Below, piece after piece: positions 1-10,987 of a stretch of DNA of 24,050 nt. The DNA lies in NCBI RefSeq assembly GCF_000330505.1, contig NW_004440347.1, positions 135,638 through 159,687 of the forward strand, in the 5' to 3' direction. Every line of letters starts with the position of its first letter. Position 1 is the first letter of the stretch. Made by a program: the position numbers and the translations under genes. The notes beneath the pieces are model-generated. The model saw only the letters and a program-made list of their open reading frames with translations. It did no database searches and was not told the DNA's origin. Source of the stretch: Entamoeba invadens IP1. Taxonomy: Eukaryota; Evosea; Mastigamoebida; Endamoebidae.

Positions 1-572
1 CACCACCAACCAAATGCATCAAATGCACTACACCAACCGATTACATCAATCTTGATGAGACTTGTTCAAAAATTTGCAAAACTGGTAAAGCAAATATAGC
101 TACAATGACTTGTGAAGAATGCACTATTGATGGCTGTGGAACTTGTGAAACAATTGGAAAAGGTGAACAATGCACTAAATGTGATACCAAATACATTGCT
201 GCCGACAAACATTCATGTGTTGATAAATGCACCTCTGGTAAACCAGTTGATACCCCAATCAAAAAGTGTGACAAGTGTGCCACTGAGAATTGTGATGTTT
301 GTGATAAAGACGACAAGTGTACTAAATGCAATACCAAATTCAATCTTGTGGCTGACACTTTGAAGTGCGTTAATAAATGTTCAGAAGGATATATGACAGA
401 TGAAACCACAAATAAATGCATTAAATGTACCGTTGAAGGGTGTGCAACTTGTGAAAAGGTAGATGAATGCACTGCATGTATGGCAGAATACAAGTTGGAG
501 GGAGGAAAATGCAATGGAACAAATGCTGTTTTTGCGATTATGGCTATAGTCGTTATGGCTATCTTATTCTAA
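1..572 (+). CDS. Cysteine-rich (CxxC) surface protein, 3' part
   Basis: The frame is open from base 3 to the TAA at 570-572, so the 5' end lies outside the window; the first ATG in the window (105) is not the true start. The visible ~189 residues contain ten CxxC pairs (for example CEEC, CGTC, CTKC, CDVC, CATC, CTAC) and three CxxxC pairs. They form about three modules of the type CT-x-x-GC-x-x-C followed by CT-x-C, as in furin-like/VSP-like repeats. The protein ends in a hydrophobic stretch (NAVFAIMAIVVMAILF) that runs to the stop with no cytoplasmic residues, as expected of a GPI-attachment signal, though a terminal membrane helix is possible. Entamoeba has large families of such surface proteins, including the Igl lectin subunit; I cannot assign this one to a named member. 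The stop is followed by TTTTAATCAATTTTG, which resembles the Entamoeba TAAT/T-rich 3'-end signal. It is the only host gene in the left half. Confidence 0.88.
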   Translation, partial: PPTKCIKCTTPTDYINLDETCSKICKTGKANIATMTCEECTIDGCGTCETIGKGEQCTKCDTKYIAADKHSCVDKCTSGKPVDTPIKKCDKCATENCDVCDKDDKCTKCNTKFNLVADTLKCVNKCSEGYMTDETTNKCIKCTVEGCATCEKVDECTACMAEYKLEGGKCNGTNAVFAIMAIVVMAILF

Positions 573-656
573 AATTCTAAACTAAGAATTTTAATCAATT
601 TTGTTTGTTTAAAAATAATAAAAAAAATAAAAAAATATTCAACAATAAAACTTATA

Positions 657-919
657 CAGTAAAAGGTGTTTATTTGTGGGTTTATCATGGAATTGTGAAG
701 TAAATTCTATTCACCATTTTTTCCATAAAAAAACAGTGTTATAGAAAATATTGTAGTTTTTTTAATTATAATAAAACTATATTATTTATCTAAGTGGACT
801 TAAATTCAAGGTTCGAGAGCAAAATAATTATTTGTGGGTTTTGAATTTGATTGGTCCATTGACCCACAAATAGACGTAACCCACAAATATAAAAACCCAC
901 AAAAAGACACTTTTTACTG
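657..919. mobile_element. MITE, TA target site, CAGT termini
   Basis: A 263-bp non-autonomous element flanked by TA at 655-656 and 920-921. Left end CAGTAAAAGGTGTTTATTTG; right end on the other strand CAGTAAAAAGTGTCTTTTTG; both continue into GTGGGTTT, giving about 27 bp of imperfect TIR. The right end carries further copies of (T)TTGTGGGT and a GATTGGTC core (see 830-919). There is no coding capacity. TA target and CAGT ends are typical of the Tc1/mariner/pogo superfamily; which transposase mobilised it is unknown, and none of the three pogo-like TIRs in this window matches it beyond CAG(T). Confidence 0.8.
830..919. repeat. Subterminal iteron block of the 657-919 MITE
   Basis: Reading to the right there is one TTTGTGGGT unit, then GATTGGTC, then three copies of the inverse unit (CCCACAAATA, CCCACAAATA, CCCACAAAAA) spaced about 16-17 bp, then ACTG and the TA target. 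The left end has only one unit. The ordering matches 18106-18195 although the unit sequence differs. These are likely transposase-binding iterons (inference). Confidence 0.7.
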
Positions 920-921
920 TA

Positions 922-1500
922 TTAAAATTTGTTGATATTGATATAAAACTGTTCAAACACGACACCATTAAAATAAATTAAATAACAATTATTCGAAATG
1001 TGCAAAATATAAACGATTCTGAAAAATGATAATGACATACAAATTTTGTTTGATATTTTGAATGTTATAATTATGAAATTCATTAAAAATCTCTTTAATA
1101 TTTTAAATTTTATTATCTTAATTAAATTTTTTTAATTAAATTAATTACAATAATCAATGTTATCAAACTACCATTTTAGACATAAACATCAATAAATTAT
1201 ATATCCTTTTTATATTAATCAGTTTTTGACGAAATATGATATTAATAATATATACAACATTTAAAATAAATGAAAGTGGTTAAAAACGGCAAATGTATAT
1301 TGTTAACTCTTCGAGTATCTGTTTATGTAACAATTTAAAACTTTATTCTGAAAACCCAGTAAAAATTTATAAACTGTTTTCATTTAATCGATAGCGCCCA
1401 TTTTGGATTACCTATTTTTATCTTTAAACATTGGGAAAACATCCTAATTTATTTATATTTCGTTATCATTTTATTTTTATTAATTATGACCACCAAATTT
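922..1500. other. AT-rich intergenic, nothing recognised
   Basis: Very AT-rich sequence with stops in all frames. I see no gene, RNA or clear repeat between the MITE and the mariner relic. Confidence 0.6.
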
Positions 1501-1504
1501 TAAA

Positions 1505-2685
1505 GACTATTAACTGTCAAATAGACAAAAAACAACTAAAATATTAAATTAATTTAAACAATTTTCGTATTTGTTAAATAGTTTAAAATTGCTCAAGTGG
1601 CCGATTGGACCTCCTTTTTCCATTTTACATATTTTAAATCTGCTTATCAATGAGTCCATCAACTTATTTATCATTAAAATTGGCAACTGTTTCCATTCTT
1701 TTTTGAGTGCTCTAAACAAAAGACTTTTTGTTCTAAATAACTTTTTTCTTGCGAATTCTTGTTTCAAGAATTGCCCATAGATGTTCAATTGGTGACAAAT
1801 CGGGGCTAGAAGATGGCCATTCTACTGGGTTTGTTTTCATTTCTTTTAACCATCTCATTGTTTCAAGTGCTTTATGTGGTGGTGCACCATTCTGTTGAAA
1901 AAACAATTTGCTTCTGTGTTTTGTCATGTCTTTAATGACTCCATTATTTTTTAACATGGAACGGTAATCTGTGGCTTTCATTCTGTCTTTGCAAACTATT
2001 AATTTTGATTTATAATCTTGACCAATCGCACCCCAAACCATTAAACTTGAATTATATTTTTGTATTTGTTGTGTTGTTTTTTAAACGTGTTTATGTTGAT
2101 TCTTATTTTCCATTTTGTTGTTGTTTTGTTTAAAAGACTTTTAATTTTTGTTGATAGCATCCAACAATATTTTTTATCTGGAAACAAACAAAATCTTGAC
2201 TCATCTGACACGATAACAGATTCCCATTTTTTGATGTTTTTTTTGAGCGACTTTTTGCAAAAATTGTACCTGTTTATAATTTGTTTTTCTGTTAATATTT
2301 GTGTCGACTTTTGTTTACTATACTTAAATTTTTGTTCTTTCCGTATGTTATAAATTGTCGACTTTGAAACGTTTGCGGCTTGTGCCAATTCATGACAAGT
2401 TGAAAATGGGTTTGAAGTGGTTTGTTTTTAACCATTTGACATACCAACTCTGTTCTCTTATTTGGTCTCCCTCTTTTGTTTAAAGGAATTACAATTTCTC
2501 CTGACAACACCTTTTCAATTTTTGATATTCGGTTCGGTGAAACGTTGTAAAAACTTTGGATTGAAGAATATGAATCACCATTTTGAAGTGATTTTATTAT
2601 TAATTTATCAATCGCTACCATTGATATTTAAAGTTGTGTTTCTTTTTTTATTTGAAAATATCATAAAAATGTCTGTTTAATAGTC
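1505..2685 (-). mobile_element. Possible limits of the Tc1/mariner element
   Basis: GACTATTAA at 1505-1513 and its complement TTAATAGTC at 2677-2685 lie just outside the transposase relic, and both are followed inward by AGACA plus an A/T run. They may be remnants of the TIRs. There is no clean TA duplication next to them, so the boundaries are tentative. Confidence 0.3.
1549..2621 (-). pseudogene. Tc1/mariner (DD34E-type) transposase, frameshifted
   Basis: Reading right to left, three frames join into one transposase. An N-terminal helix-turn-helix (start 2621, MVAIDKLIIKSLQNGDSYSS) leads to a GRPNKRT linker. A second helix-turn-helix (LAQAANVSKSTIYNIRKEQ, about 2388-2330) follows. The first catalytic motif is VSDESRFCLF, then VWGAIGQ, FFQQNGAPPH, WPSSSPDLSPIEHLW and a C-terminal KGGPIGH close to the family's KGGxTxY ending. 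Frameshifts lie near 2420, 2050 and 1770. The second catalytic position, normally QQDNAPxH, reads QQNGAPPH, so Asp has become Asn; 34 residues separate it from the Glu of SPIEHLW, the DD34E spacing. Total length is about 350 codons, normal for the family. The copy cannot be active as it stands. Family assignment is firm; naming a subfamily would need alignment. Confidence 0.9.
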
Positions 2686-3360
2686 TCTTTCATTGATGTC
2701 TTTTATTATTCTTTTATAATTAATATTTTAAATTTGTTTATAATAATAACAAAAATAATGATTTAGAAGTGAATTTGGTTTATTTTAGTAAAATAAAACA
2801 ATTTTCAAAAGTGTTTATTTATTTTTGGTTGTGATTCTTTTATCTTTTTTTGTGTATTTTTATTGTTGTTTTGTACTGTGATTAAAAAAAAATAAACAAA
2901 TGTTGTTTTTGATACATCTTTGGGCAAAAATTTACTCTAAATCTAAATTTTAATTTTTCTTTGTAAAAAAGAGACAATAAGACAAGAAAAAACAGGTGAA
3001 AAAAAAATACAAATTCGATTTTTTGTGAATAAAAACGAGACCAGTAAAAGACCAAAATTAAAAAATTCCCAAATAAAAGGATGGTTAATTTGTATGAACA
3101 TTCCCGAAATATTACTTAAATTTTATTTTTTTCGCTATCGTTTTTTAAAATACAGTTTAAAAAACCCAAAACTGCATTTTAAGCTCAATTTTCGAGCAAA
3201 ATATTATTTTTTCATAATGATAAATTTTCTTTAATAAAAAACTCTAAAATCATCATTTTATATTACCTAATTTTTAATTTTTATTTCGGGGTATATAAAA
3301 TAAGTAAATAATAGTTTTAGCTCTAAAAAAATAAACTAACAGACATACTAGAATCATTAA

Positions 3361-3403
3361 TAAAGAAGTGGAAAAAACCTCTTCAGGAAAAAAAACCGCT
3401 TTT
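3361..3403 (-). repeat. Dispersed repeat copy A (pairs with 7996-8034)
   Basis: On the minus strand this reads AGCGGTTTTTTTTCCTGAAG followed by AGGTTTTTTCCACTTCTTTA. The stretch at 7996-8034 on the plus strand matches it at roughly four of five positions with one 2-base gap. The two copies are inverted relative to each other and lie on either side of pogo-like element 1. Confidence 0.5.
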
Positions 3404-4048
3404 GATAATTTAATAGTAAAATGATAATATGATTATAGTTTTTTGTATAGTTTATTTTTTTCCTTTTCCTCGATTTGATTCAAAAATCAAGGTTTACAAG
3501 AATAGCTATTACTTTTTCAAGATGCCGATGTTTGTTATTGAAATTTGTGAATTATTTTTTATGTAAAGTGAAGTCTGGATTTGCCGAATGATAAAAGGAG
3601 GAGCAAGAAAGATTGACTTCGAAACTGTTCTTTGAGGTCAAAATAACCAAAAAACATCTTAAAATTTATCAAATAAAATGAACTTTTTATTAAATATTTT
3701 TTCAATTTTTTGCAGAAATAAAAAACTCAAAAACACTAACCCGCAAGTGTACCTTTTTTTCACACCCCCTTTCACTCCTTAATATTTTTTTTCAATTTTT
3801 TAATCATCCATTAAACAAATACTCAACAGTCAAATCTATTACCTCTCGAGCAACATAGTAAATAAATAACCCAGCACATGTTTTTGATACACCACTCTTC
3901 AATGTCTCTCAGCAAAGACAAACTGCACCTTTATTTCACACCCCTCTTGTTGGATTCCTCATTCGCTCAGAAATGCATTTCACTGCCAAACTGAAAAAAA
4001 CGCACTTTGGACATACTCACTAACTGAACGTGAGTGCATCCATTCCCA

Positions 4049-4727
4049 GCGGTTTTTCAAGTGCCTGTCAAGCAAGCGATAAATGACTCGTTATTTCGTT
4101 GTACTTGCTTTTTTGAAACTTTTTATAAAATAAACGAAGCAATTTATTGATATTGGTCAATAAAAACAATGTAATACGGATAATTTTGTGTAAATTATCA
4201 GAAGCAGTAAAAGGGCGCTGCACATGTCTGTTATAATTTCTCGTGTTATTTAGCTTTTTTCCACCAAAACCTCAGTTATTTGAGGCAAATTGAAACTTTG
4301 GTTATAACTGTGTGGAATTTTATCAGGAAATGGTAATAAAGCGGTTTTTCCCGCCGTGCAGAAAAATGTTAAAAAAGACTGGGAGGATACTGTGGACGAT
4401 CCAAAAGTGCGGCAATCATTTCTGCATGGTGAATAAATTCAAGTTTATTGTGTGTTCTCTTATGTTATTCAATACATTTGGTTAAAAAATATTTGTATGC
4501 CGAGAAAAAACACACTATTTTTTCACAATTTAAAAAGGCAATATTTGGTTATTGGATAAGTTTTTATAATAAAACAATAAGAATTTGGTTACGAAAAGAC
4601 AAAAACAGATCTAAAGCGGTTTTTCGCCACCGTATTATTTTTTATTTTAAAACTCGGCAAAATGCCAAAAAACGTTATTTTTCTATACAATAAAACAAGT
4701 AAATGGTGGTGAAGAGGTTTTCCCGCC
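4049..4727 (+). repeat. Cluster of GCGGTTTTTCCCGCC-like motifs
   Basis: Variants occur at 4049-4057 (GCGGTTTTT), 4341-4355 (GCGGTTTTTCCCGCC), 4616-4632 (GCGGTTTTTCGCCACCG) and 4714-4727 (GAGGTTTTCCCGCC). GCGG and CCGC arms could form a small hairpin around the T-run. In such AT-rich DNA the recurrence is unlikely to be chance, but I cannot place the motif in a known element. Confidence 0.45.
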
Positions 4728-4954
4728 AGCAAAAATGCTTGCCCAAAAGTGCATTTCAATAAAAATTGTTGAAAACATCATGGAGACAATGACTGTTATC
4801 AGCTCAATACGTTATTAAGAAGACCTGGTGCCAAAGTGAAAGTTGATGTGTTATTTATTTTAGAGGGGTTCTTATACCTTTATCCACTAATTATAAAATA
4901 ATGATATTCAACAACTTTCTTACTATTTGATGGACTATCTTGTTCATTTTATTA

Positions 4955-7818
4955 CAGTAAATATATGTAACATTTTGGGATTTTCGCACATACTTTTATA
5001 AAGAAGAATAAAATAACTATAAACATTAATAAATTTATTATCATTTATACCATAACTTGTTTCAAAAATTGATCAAATGGTGGGTCTGAAAAGTAATGAA
5101 AACTACTCAACACTTGAAAGTTCAAAAGAAATACACAACGATAACCACGGCTTCGATATATTGTGTCAAATGAATCAATTCATGATCATTCTATGGGTGT
5201 CATGCAATTTAAGTTGACAATAAGAAAAATATAAGTCATCGTTTTTAACTATTTTATAATAGTAAATAAACTATTTTTTAACCAGTTTTTCAAAAAATAT
5301 GATTTTAGTAACACAAATGGTTAAATTATAATAATTAATAGTTTTTAAATATAATAATTTATAAATCTAAATTTATTTATCGCAACATCAATTATTTAAA
5401 TTGATTAAAAATATTATTAACAAACAACAAATTTATTAATTAATAACAAAGTTATTTTTCATTTGATAATATACAAGTAAATTATAAAAACAATTCTTTA
5501 ACTTTACTAACAATAAAAATTAAAAAAAAGTCTTTTATCACAACAAAACAAAGTAACTATAAAATTTTTAGATTAAAAAAACACTTGTTAAATTTTGAAA
5601 TAAAAATAATAATTAATCAATAAAATTTAACAATTATATAAAAAACAATATCAATAGCCTATTTAATAAACTCTTTTATAACCCTTTTTAAACAATGTCC
5701 CAACCTTCTTTCAAGCCCCCTCAATTAAAGAAAGAATATAAAAAAGGTTCCGAAAAACATGAAAGTTTGAAAATGATTGGTCCGAAAATTCCTGTTAGTC
5801 AAAGGGCTGAACAATACCTAATTAATTGCCCTATTATTTTCAAAGCTTTCCAAGACCTTGAGATAAAAATAAAAAAAATCTTTTCCCACTTTTAGAGAGC
5901 AAGTGCGGTTTTCATTAAACGATCTTTCTAATGTACCAATTAATGAGTTTAAAGGAACTAAAAAATCAATTAGAGTAGCACTTGAGTATTTTTTCGGGAC
6001 TTTTAAGGAATCGGGTGTAAATTCCCAAATTTAAAAAATACGAAAAGAAGACAAAAATGGAAAAATTTCTGAAAGGGAAGAAAACGACTTCTTTCGGACG
6101 AAGAAGTTCTAAAAATAGCAGAAGAAATGAAGGAAACCAAAAAAGCAAAACCAGAAGAAATTGGACTTTTCATGTTTGAAAATTTCGGCAAAACAATGGG
6201 AACAAGGCAATTAAATAAAGTCCTTAAATTAATCCCAGGAATTGAAACAAAAAAGGCCCAAGTTATGGAAACAAAACGAGCAGAGGTATCACAAACTGCC
6301 ATCCTGCAGTATTACTCAGAATTAAAAAGAAAATTGGATGGATGCGGATTTGAGCTAGTTTTTAACTTGGATGAAGTTGGATTCGATGAATGGGTTGATT
6401 CAAGAACCCGAGTTGTCTAATTGTCAGTCGAATCAGGGGGAACAAGTTTTTAACGAAGTCGACAGAGATTGTTCTAGAACGAGTCTTTTGTGTTGTGGTT
6501 GTCTAGATGGGACAAAAATGATACCCCTTGTTGTTACCAAAAGACTCACCATCGAAGACAAGCTAATTGTGGAACTCAAGAGTCGTGCTATTATTAGATA
6601 CCAAAAATCGGGTGTTCTAAATACGCAATTGTACACATTGTGGCTCAAACAAGTGTTTTTCCCGAATATTAAGGAAAAAAGAAACCGAATGGGTGTGAGA
6701 GTTGATACGAAGGCATATCTAATTATTGACGGCTTTTCGGGGCATTTCAGTGATGAAATTGAAGCATTATTTCGGGAAAATTGTGTTGAAATTATAAAGG
6801 AAGTCCCCACAGTTCCCATTTATGTCAGCCTATGGATCTGGGAATTTTCGGGAAACAAAAAACTTTCCTTGCGGACAAAAACAATTTGATCTTACACAAA
6901 ATTTCATTATATGAAAAAGAAAATGAAAAGTGTGACTAAAAGGTCCAAAGAAACGGGAAAATTCTCAAAATGAACTCACCCGAGTTCAAAAATGCATTGA
7001 AAAAAATTGCAAAGCTCTCGGAGGAAGACAAAATTAAGCAGCTTGTTTACTCATGGGAAGTAGTGTCTGATGTCGACACGATGACCGGTGCCTTCAAACA
7101 GGCTGGTATAATATACGTGGTTCAACACCCATCAAAAGAAGAGTTGGAAAACATGAGACGTGTTAACCCCAACTTCAACACTGTAGACCTTCTTAAAAGG
7201 GTTGCAAAAATTGACATGTCTTATGCCAGAGAGGTTTGCTCTTTTCTTGGTAAGGATCTAAAAAGAAAAGAAACCCAAACTGTTAGAGTCTCCATTGAAA
7301 TTTTTACTGATAGAGAACACAGGCTCGGTGTTGAAAAACTTATGAAAATCAAAAAGGATGAAAAGAACAAAATTTCAAATGAAAAGAAACCTCGAAAAAA
7401 AATAACTTGGTTTTATTTTTTTTTTAATTAAATTTTCCATTTAATATTAACAAGTTTTATCGCAATAAAAATCTGTAAAATATAAATTTTTAATATTCTA
7501 ATAATCAAAAAACGGAGAAGAGTATAAAAGAGAACTTTTAAAGTGTAAATTACAAAATATAACATTTAATGCGAAGTTAAACAGTTTTTGTTTGTTTATT
7601 AGACAGCAACACAATGAAGAAAATGATATTAAAGTGATAAATTTAAAGTGACGACAAGGAAGAAGCCGATAACGAAGATAACAACATTCATTCTTGTTTT
7701 ATTTATTGATTAAAATTATCAAACTTAATGTTTATTTTTTTATTTGAAAACGAATGTATTTTTGGTTAAATGTTTTTATTATGTTGGTAATATCCCGTTT
7801 ACTTACAAATAAATTCTG
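4955..7818 (+). mobile_element. Pogo-like element 1 (tentative limits)
   Basis: TA at 4953-4954 precedes CAGTAAATATATGTAACATT, and the opposite end before TA at 7819-7820 reads CAGAATTTATTTGTAAGTAA on the minus strand. Both continue with GGGAT at the same offset (about position 22). About 19 of the first 30 positions agree, and TTATTACAG is shared at the very end. This is weaker than elements 2 and 3, but the ends enclose the transposase relic symmetrically and fit a TA target. Confidence 0.45.
5695..7431 (+). pseudogene. Pogo-like DDE (DD35D) transposase, element 1
   Basis: The ATG at 5695 (MSQPSFKPPQ) lies 28 bp after a TATTTAAT box (5660-5667). Conserved pieces continue through several frames: a probable HTH/CENPB-type region (FSLNDLSNVPINEFKGTKKS, then DEEVLKIAEEMKETKKAKPE), first catalytic motif VFNLDEVGFDEW (about 6357-6392), second LIIDGFSGH (about 6718-6745), third HLCQPMDLGIFGKQK in a shifted frame at about 6820. 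Thirty-five residues separate the last two Asp, allowing for the frameshift. The C-terminal KIKQLVYSWEVVSDVDTMTG and FKQAGI (6970 onward) match the tail of the other two copies. Frameshifts lie near 5870, 6110, 6415 and 6810 plus in-frame stops. Acidic coding-like remains (SDDKEEADNEDNN, about 7650-7690) may be the end of the original protein. All three catalytic Asp codons are present, but the gene is dead as read. Confidence 0.87.
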
Positions 7819-7820
7819 TA

Positions 7821-10640
7821 ATAACTCAACTATTAACCGTAATATAAATAGACTTTAACTGCCTTCTTCTAAACACTTCGAAAAAATGCTCAGGCAAAAT
7901 GAAAATGATGTTTTTTTTCTTTTTGTTTAAATAAAAAAATAAAATCAAATAACATTTAGAAAACATTATACCATTATTCACCAAAAATTATCACAAGTGG
8001 GTTTTTTCTTGAAGCGGTTTTTTCCACCCCTTTATTACCGCTAGTTGTTCATTTTAGAAAAAAAAACAAAAAAGGCATGATTATCAAATTCACTTTCTTG
8101 ATTACTAAATAAAACAATTGATACTTAATTAATTGAAAGATATTTTTGTATAATATATTTTATTAACTAATAGAATCATATATAAACTGTTTTTCAAAAG
8201 TCTGTACTGAGGTATCCCGATTTTTTGCATTTATTTTGTTTATTATTTTTGGGAATCGTTTTTTTGTAATAAATTCGCTTATTTTTTCCAAGTAAAAAAG
8301 TGAAAAACAGTCTTCAAAAAATATTTTTTTACTTGAAGAATTTTTAAGCATAAAAAAAATCCATATAAAATTTGAAGTAACTGGATTTTTGTTTTTGAAA
8401 TACACGTGAATTATCCCAAAAGTGCATTTTAGTACAAAGGCAAATAAACTTAATTTCAATCTTTTTCATTATCAAACATTTTAATAATTAATGAAATATT
8501 CACAAAACAGAAGTTTAGTTCGAAGATTATTATGCTTAGTAGTGTTGTCACAAAAACAATAAAAATAACAAAATGATTTGATAATTTATCTTCGTTGTTT
8601 TTTATAAAGTCGACATTCTTTTTGAGCATTTCAGTGAAAACATCTTTTTTAAAATATCCAATAACAAAACAATAATGTTATTTTGTATTATTTTTCTAGT
8701 GTTGTTCTTTGACAATTTGACTTATGTCAGTCAAAATTATCAAACATTTGCTGTAATTTATTTTTTGGTGTTTTTGGAACTCTTTATTTCATTATTTTTT
8801 ATTCGGAGAAGATAACCACAGTTTGTTTTTAATTAAAAATGAAAAATTAACGAGAGTAATATTCAGTTAAAACTCGACACAAACAACACCATCCGAATTC
8901 ACTTAAACGTTAATTGTTGTGTTTTTATGCCAACAATGCTGTGTATATGTTGTGAAGTATCGAGTTATGGTCAAATCAAATAACGGGATCGGGGTTTTTG
9001 GAAAAAGATGGCTAATATTCCGATATTTTCCCGAATTTGTACGAAAATAATTGAACGGTATTGGTATTTTTTTCAAAATAAAGTCAGTACTTTCGATTTT
9101 TTGTTTTTTGTTTTTTTAGGAAAAAACGAAAATAAAAAACGGGACTTTAGGAAGTTCTAAAAATATGACAGTACCGACTTTTGAAAAACAGTTTAGTTTT
9201 TATTAATTATAACATATATAATTAGATAATACAAAATAAAAATAATAATATATTTCAAATTAAAAATAAAAAATATAATATAAAAATATTATATAATTTA
9301 ATAAATAATTTATCAAATTATTAAAAAATAAAAGACATTTAACAATTTAAGATATATAAATAGAATAATTATTAACACTATACTGAAAATCAAAAGCTAA
9401 ACAAAAACAATTTAATAGTCAAATATTAACTTGTTGTCTTTTTTTACATTTTTATCTATTAAAAACAATTATTATGTTGTGTAAATATTTTTAATTATGT
9501 TGTAACATTAAGAAGTCTTTAATTTACATACTAATAATTAAACCTTTATTTGCGTTTATTATAAAGTTTTTTGTTATAAACGCCTTTTCAATGAAAATAT
9601 TTGTTGTTTGTACTAAACGAGTAAGAGTAATAGTGGGTTTATTAAATCATATTCTTGTGATTGATGTGTAAATATCATTATTTTAAACAACCAGTCAAAT
9701 AAAATGATGTTGATTGAAACAAATTATAATGATTATCATACTTGATGACATAATGTTTGTAATTTTTTTATTTTTTGTGTTAATTATCATGTATGTTTTA
9801 CTTGCTGCAAACTTTATAATCAAAATATGACATTAGTGTTATTAAAAAAAGCGACGATATATATATATATGTTATAACAATAAAATCACAACAACATTAT
9901 CTGTTTTTATTAAAAATTGTGTTGTTCGATGAAAAGTATTGCAAAGCAACAATTGTAATAATAACCAAATTAATTTTAAGATGCTTTGAATGTCGAAATG
10001 TGTGGATATATATATCAAGTTTGGAATCAAATATTAAATAATACCTCCTTATTTGTCAACAAGATTTAGATTGTCTACTTTAGTTAAAACTTTTAATATT
10101 TTGATATTATTAAATTGATATCAATTACTAATCATTACCATTTTCTACACAAATAAATGACCAATGCAACATAATGTTACAAATGAATTAATCACTAAAT
10201 CAATAGACGATCAATTGTTCAATGTGGTTTTATTGTGTTTATTGTTATGTTTTTTATGTTATATCAATCAATCTCTCGAGATTTAAAAACGCTATGTAAG
10301 TTGATGTTATTCAATTGTATTGAAAAAATACAAATATTATTTACATTTAGAATAAAAGACAATCGGATTGTTATAATGTATTAGAAAAGTGATTATGTTG
10401 TTTTTATATTTAAATGCACTGTAGTTTATTTGTTTGATTTATTACAATAAATATTTATTGAATAATTATTATTCTTTGTGTCAAATAAAATAGTTTTAAA
10501 TAGAACATTATTATTCAAATATATATTTATATTAATTTTTAATTTAAATGTTATTATAATGAATAAAAAATATTATTATTTTTTGGAAATTATTTTTTGA
10601 TTTAATAAATAATTAAGTTTACTATATAAAACAATAAATT
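7821..10640. other. AT-rich non-coding stretch, no gene seen
   Basis: Almost 3 kb with stops in all frames, short (TA) runs near 9857 and 10006, and no recognisable protein motif, RNA or TIR pair. The only repeat I can support is the copy at 7996-8034 of the 3361-3403 sequence. A 98-codon minus-strand frame (8163-8459) has no ATG start and no recognisable domain. Confidence 0.55.
7996..8034 (+). repeat. Dispersed repeat copy B (pairs with 3361-3403)
   Basis: AGTGGGTTTTTTCTTGAAGC followed by GGTTTTTTCCACCCCTTTA, matching the complement of 3361-3403. Confidence 0.5.
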
Positions 10641-10642
10641 TA

Positions 10643-10677
10643 CAGGCAGTGAAGTGAAGGTATAAATTTTCAATTGA
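10643..10677 (+). repeat. Left TIR of element 2
   Basis: 35-bp TIR matching 13915-13949 in inverted orientation with one mismatch (position 13, T versus G), preceded by the TA target. Confidence 0.95.
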
Positions 10678-10987
10678 ATACTGAAAAGGGTATTTTGAGA
10701 ATAATTCTATAATTTTACGTCGTTTTTTACTGTATTTTCGGGTTTTATTTTTTAGTTAATAAAACAAAAAATTAGACTTATTTTTAAATTTTTTTAAATT
10801 TATTTTTTATTATGATCTATTAAACAATAATAAAAAAGCATCATTTTATTATTTAATTATTAATCAATGATATAGTTTAAATCTATTATTGACCGGTTTA
10901 AACTTGAAAAACCAAATAGTAATGAAACTAGAACACAATCAGTCAAAAATAAAGGTAATAAGTAATGATGATTTCCCACATTTATTC

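Larger units (their letters stand above)
2691..4952. other. Long AT-rich non-coding stretch with dispersed motif
   Basis: No convincing gene. Short open frames (for example 3025-3234) are lysine/phenylalanine/asparagine strings typical of random AT-rich DNA. Base composition rises in GC between about 3740 and 4100 and again near 4320-4430, where a 42-codon frame without Met (4308-4436, containing NKAVFPAVQKNVKKDWEDTV) looks coding-like. These may be remains of old genes; I recognise none. The GCGGTTTTT-type motif is annotated separately. Confidence 0.5.

Noticed and set aside
41..514. Minus-strand frame opposite the cysteine-rich gene
   Set aside because: It is the reverse shadow of a clear CxxC-repeat coding sequence; its His/Ser/Val pattern mirrors the Cys/Thr/Lys codons of the other strand.
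810..822. GGTTCGAGAGC resembling a tRNA B box
   Set aside because: It lacks the CC after GGTTCGANN, there is no A box or acceptor stem, and it lies inside the MITE.
3025..3234. 69-codon plus-strand frame
   Set aside because: Lys/Phe/Asn/Leu string as expected from random AT-rich DNA and no recognisable domain; it opens at a GTG-type codon unlikely to start a eukaryotic gene.
4448..4693. 81-codon plus-strand frame
   Set aside because: No ATG at its start (TTG), aromatic/basic composition of AT-rich noise, no family recognised.
8163..8459. 98-codon minus-strand frame
   Set aside because: No ATG at its start and no domain; composition is that of the surrounding non-coding DNA.
8872..8967. Possible foldback with AACTCGACAC and AACTCGATAC ends
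   Set aside because: Only about ten bases agree and there is no target duplication; too weak in AT-rich DNA.
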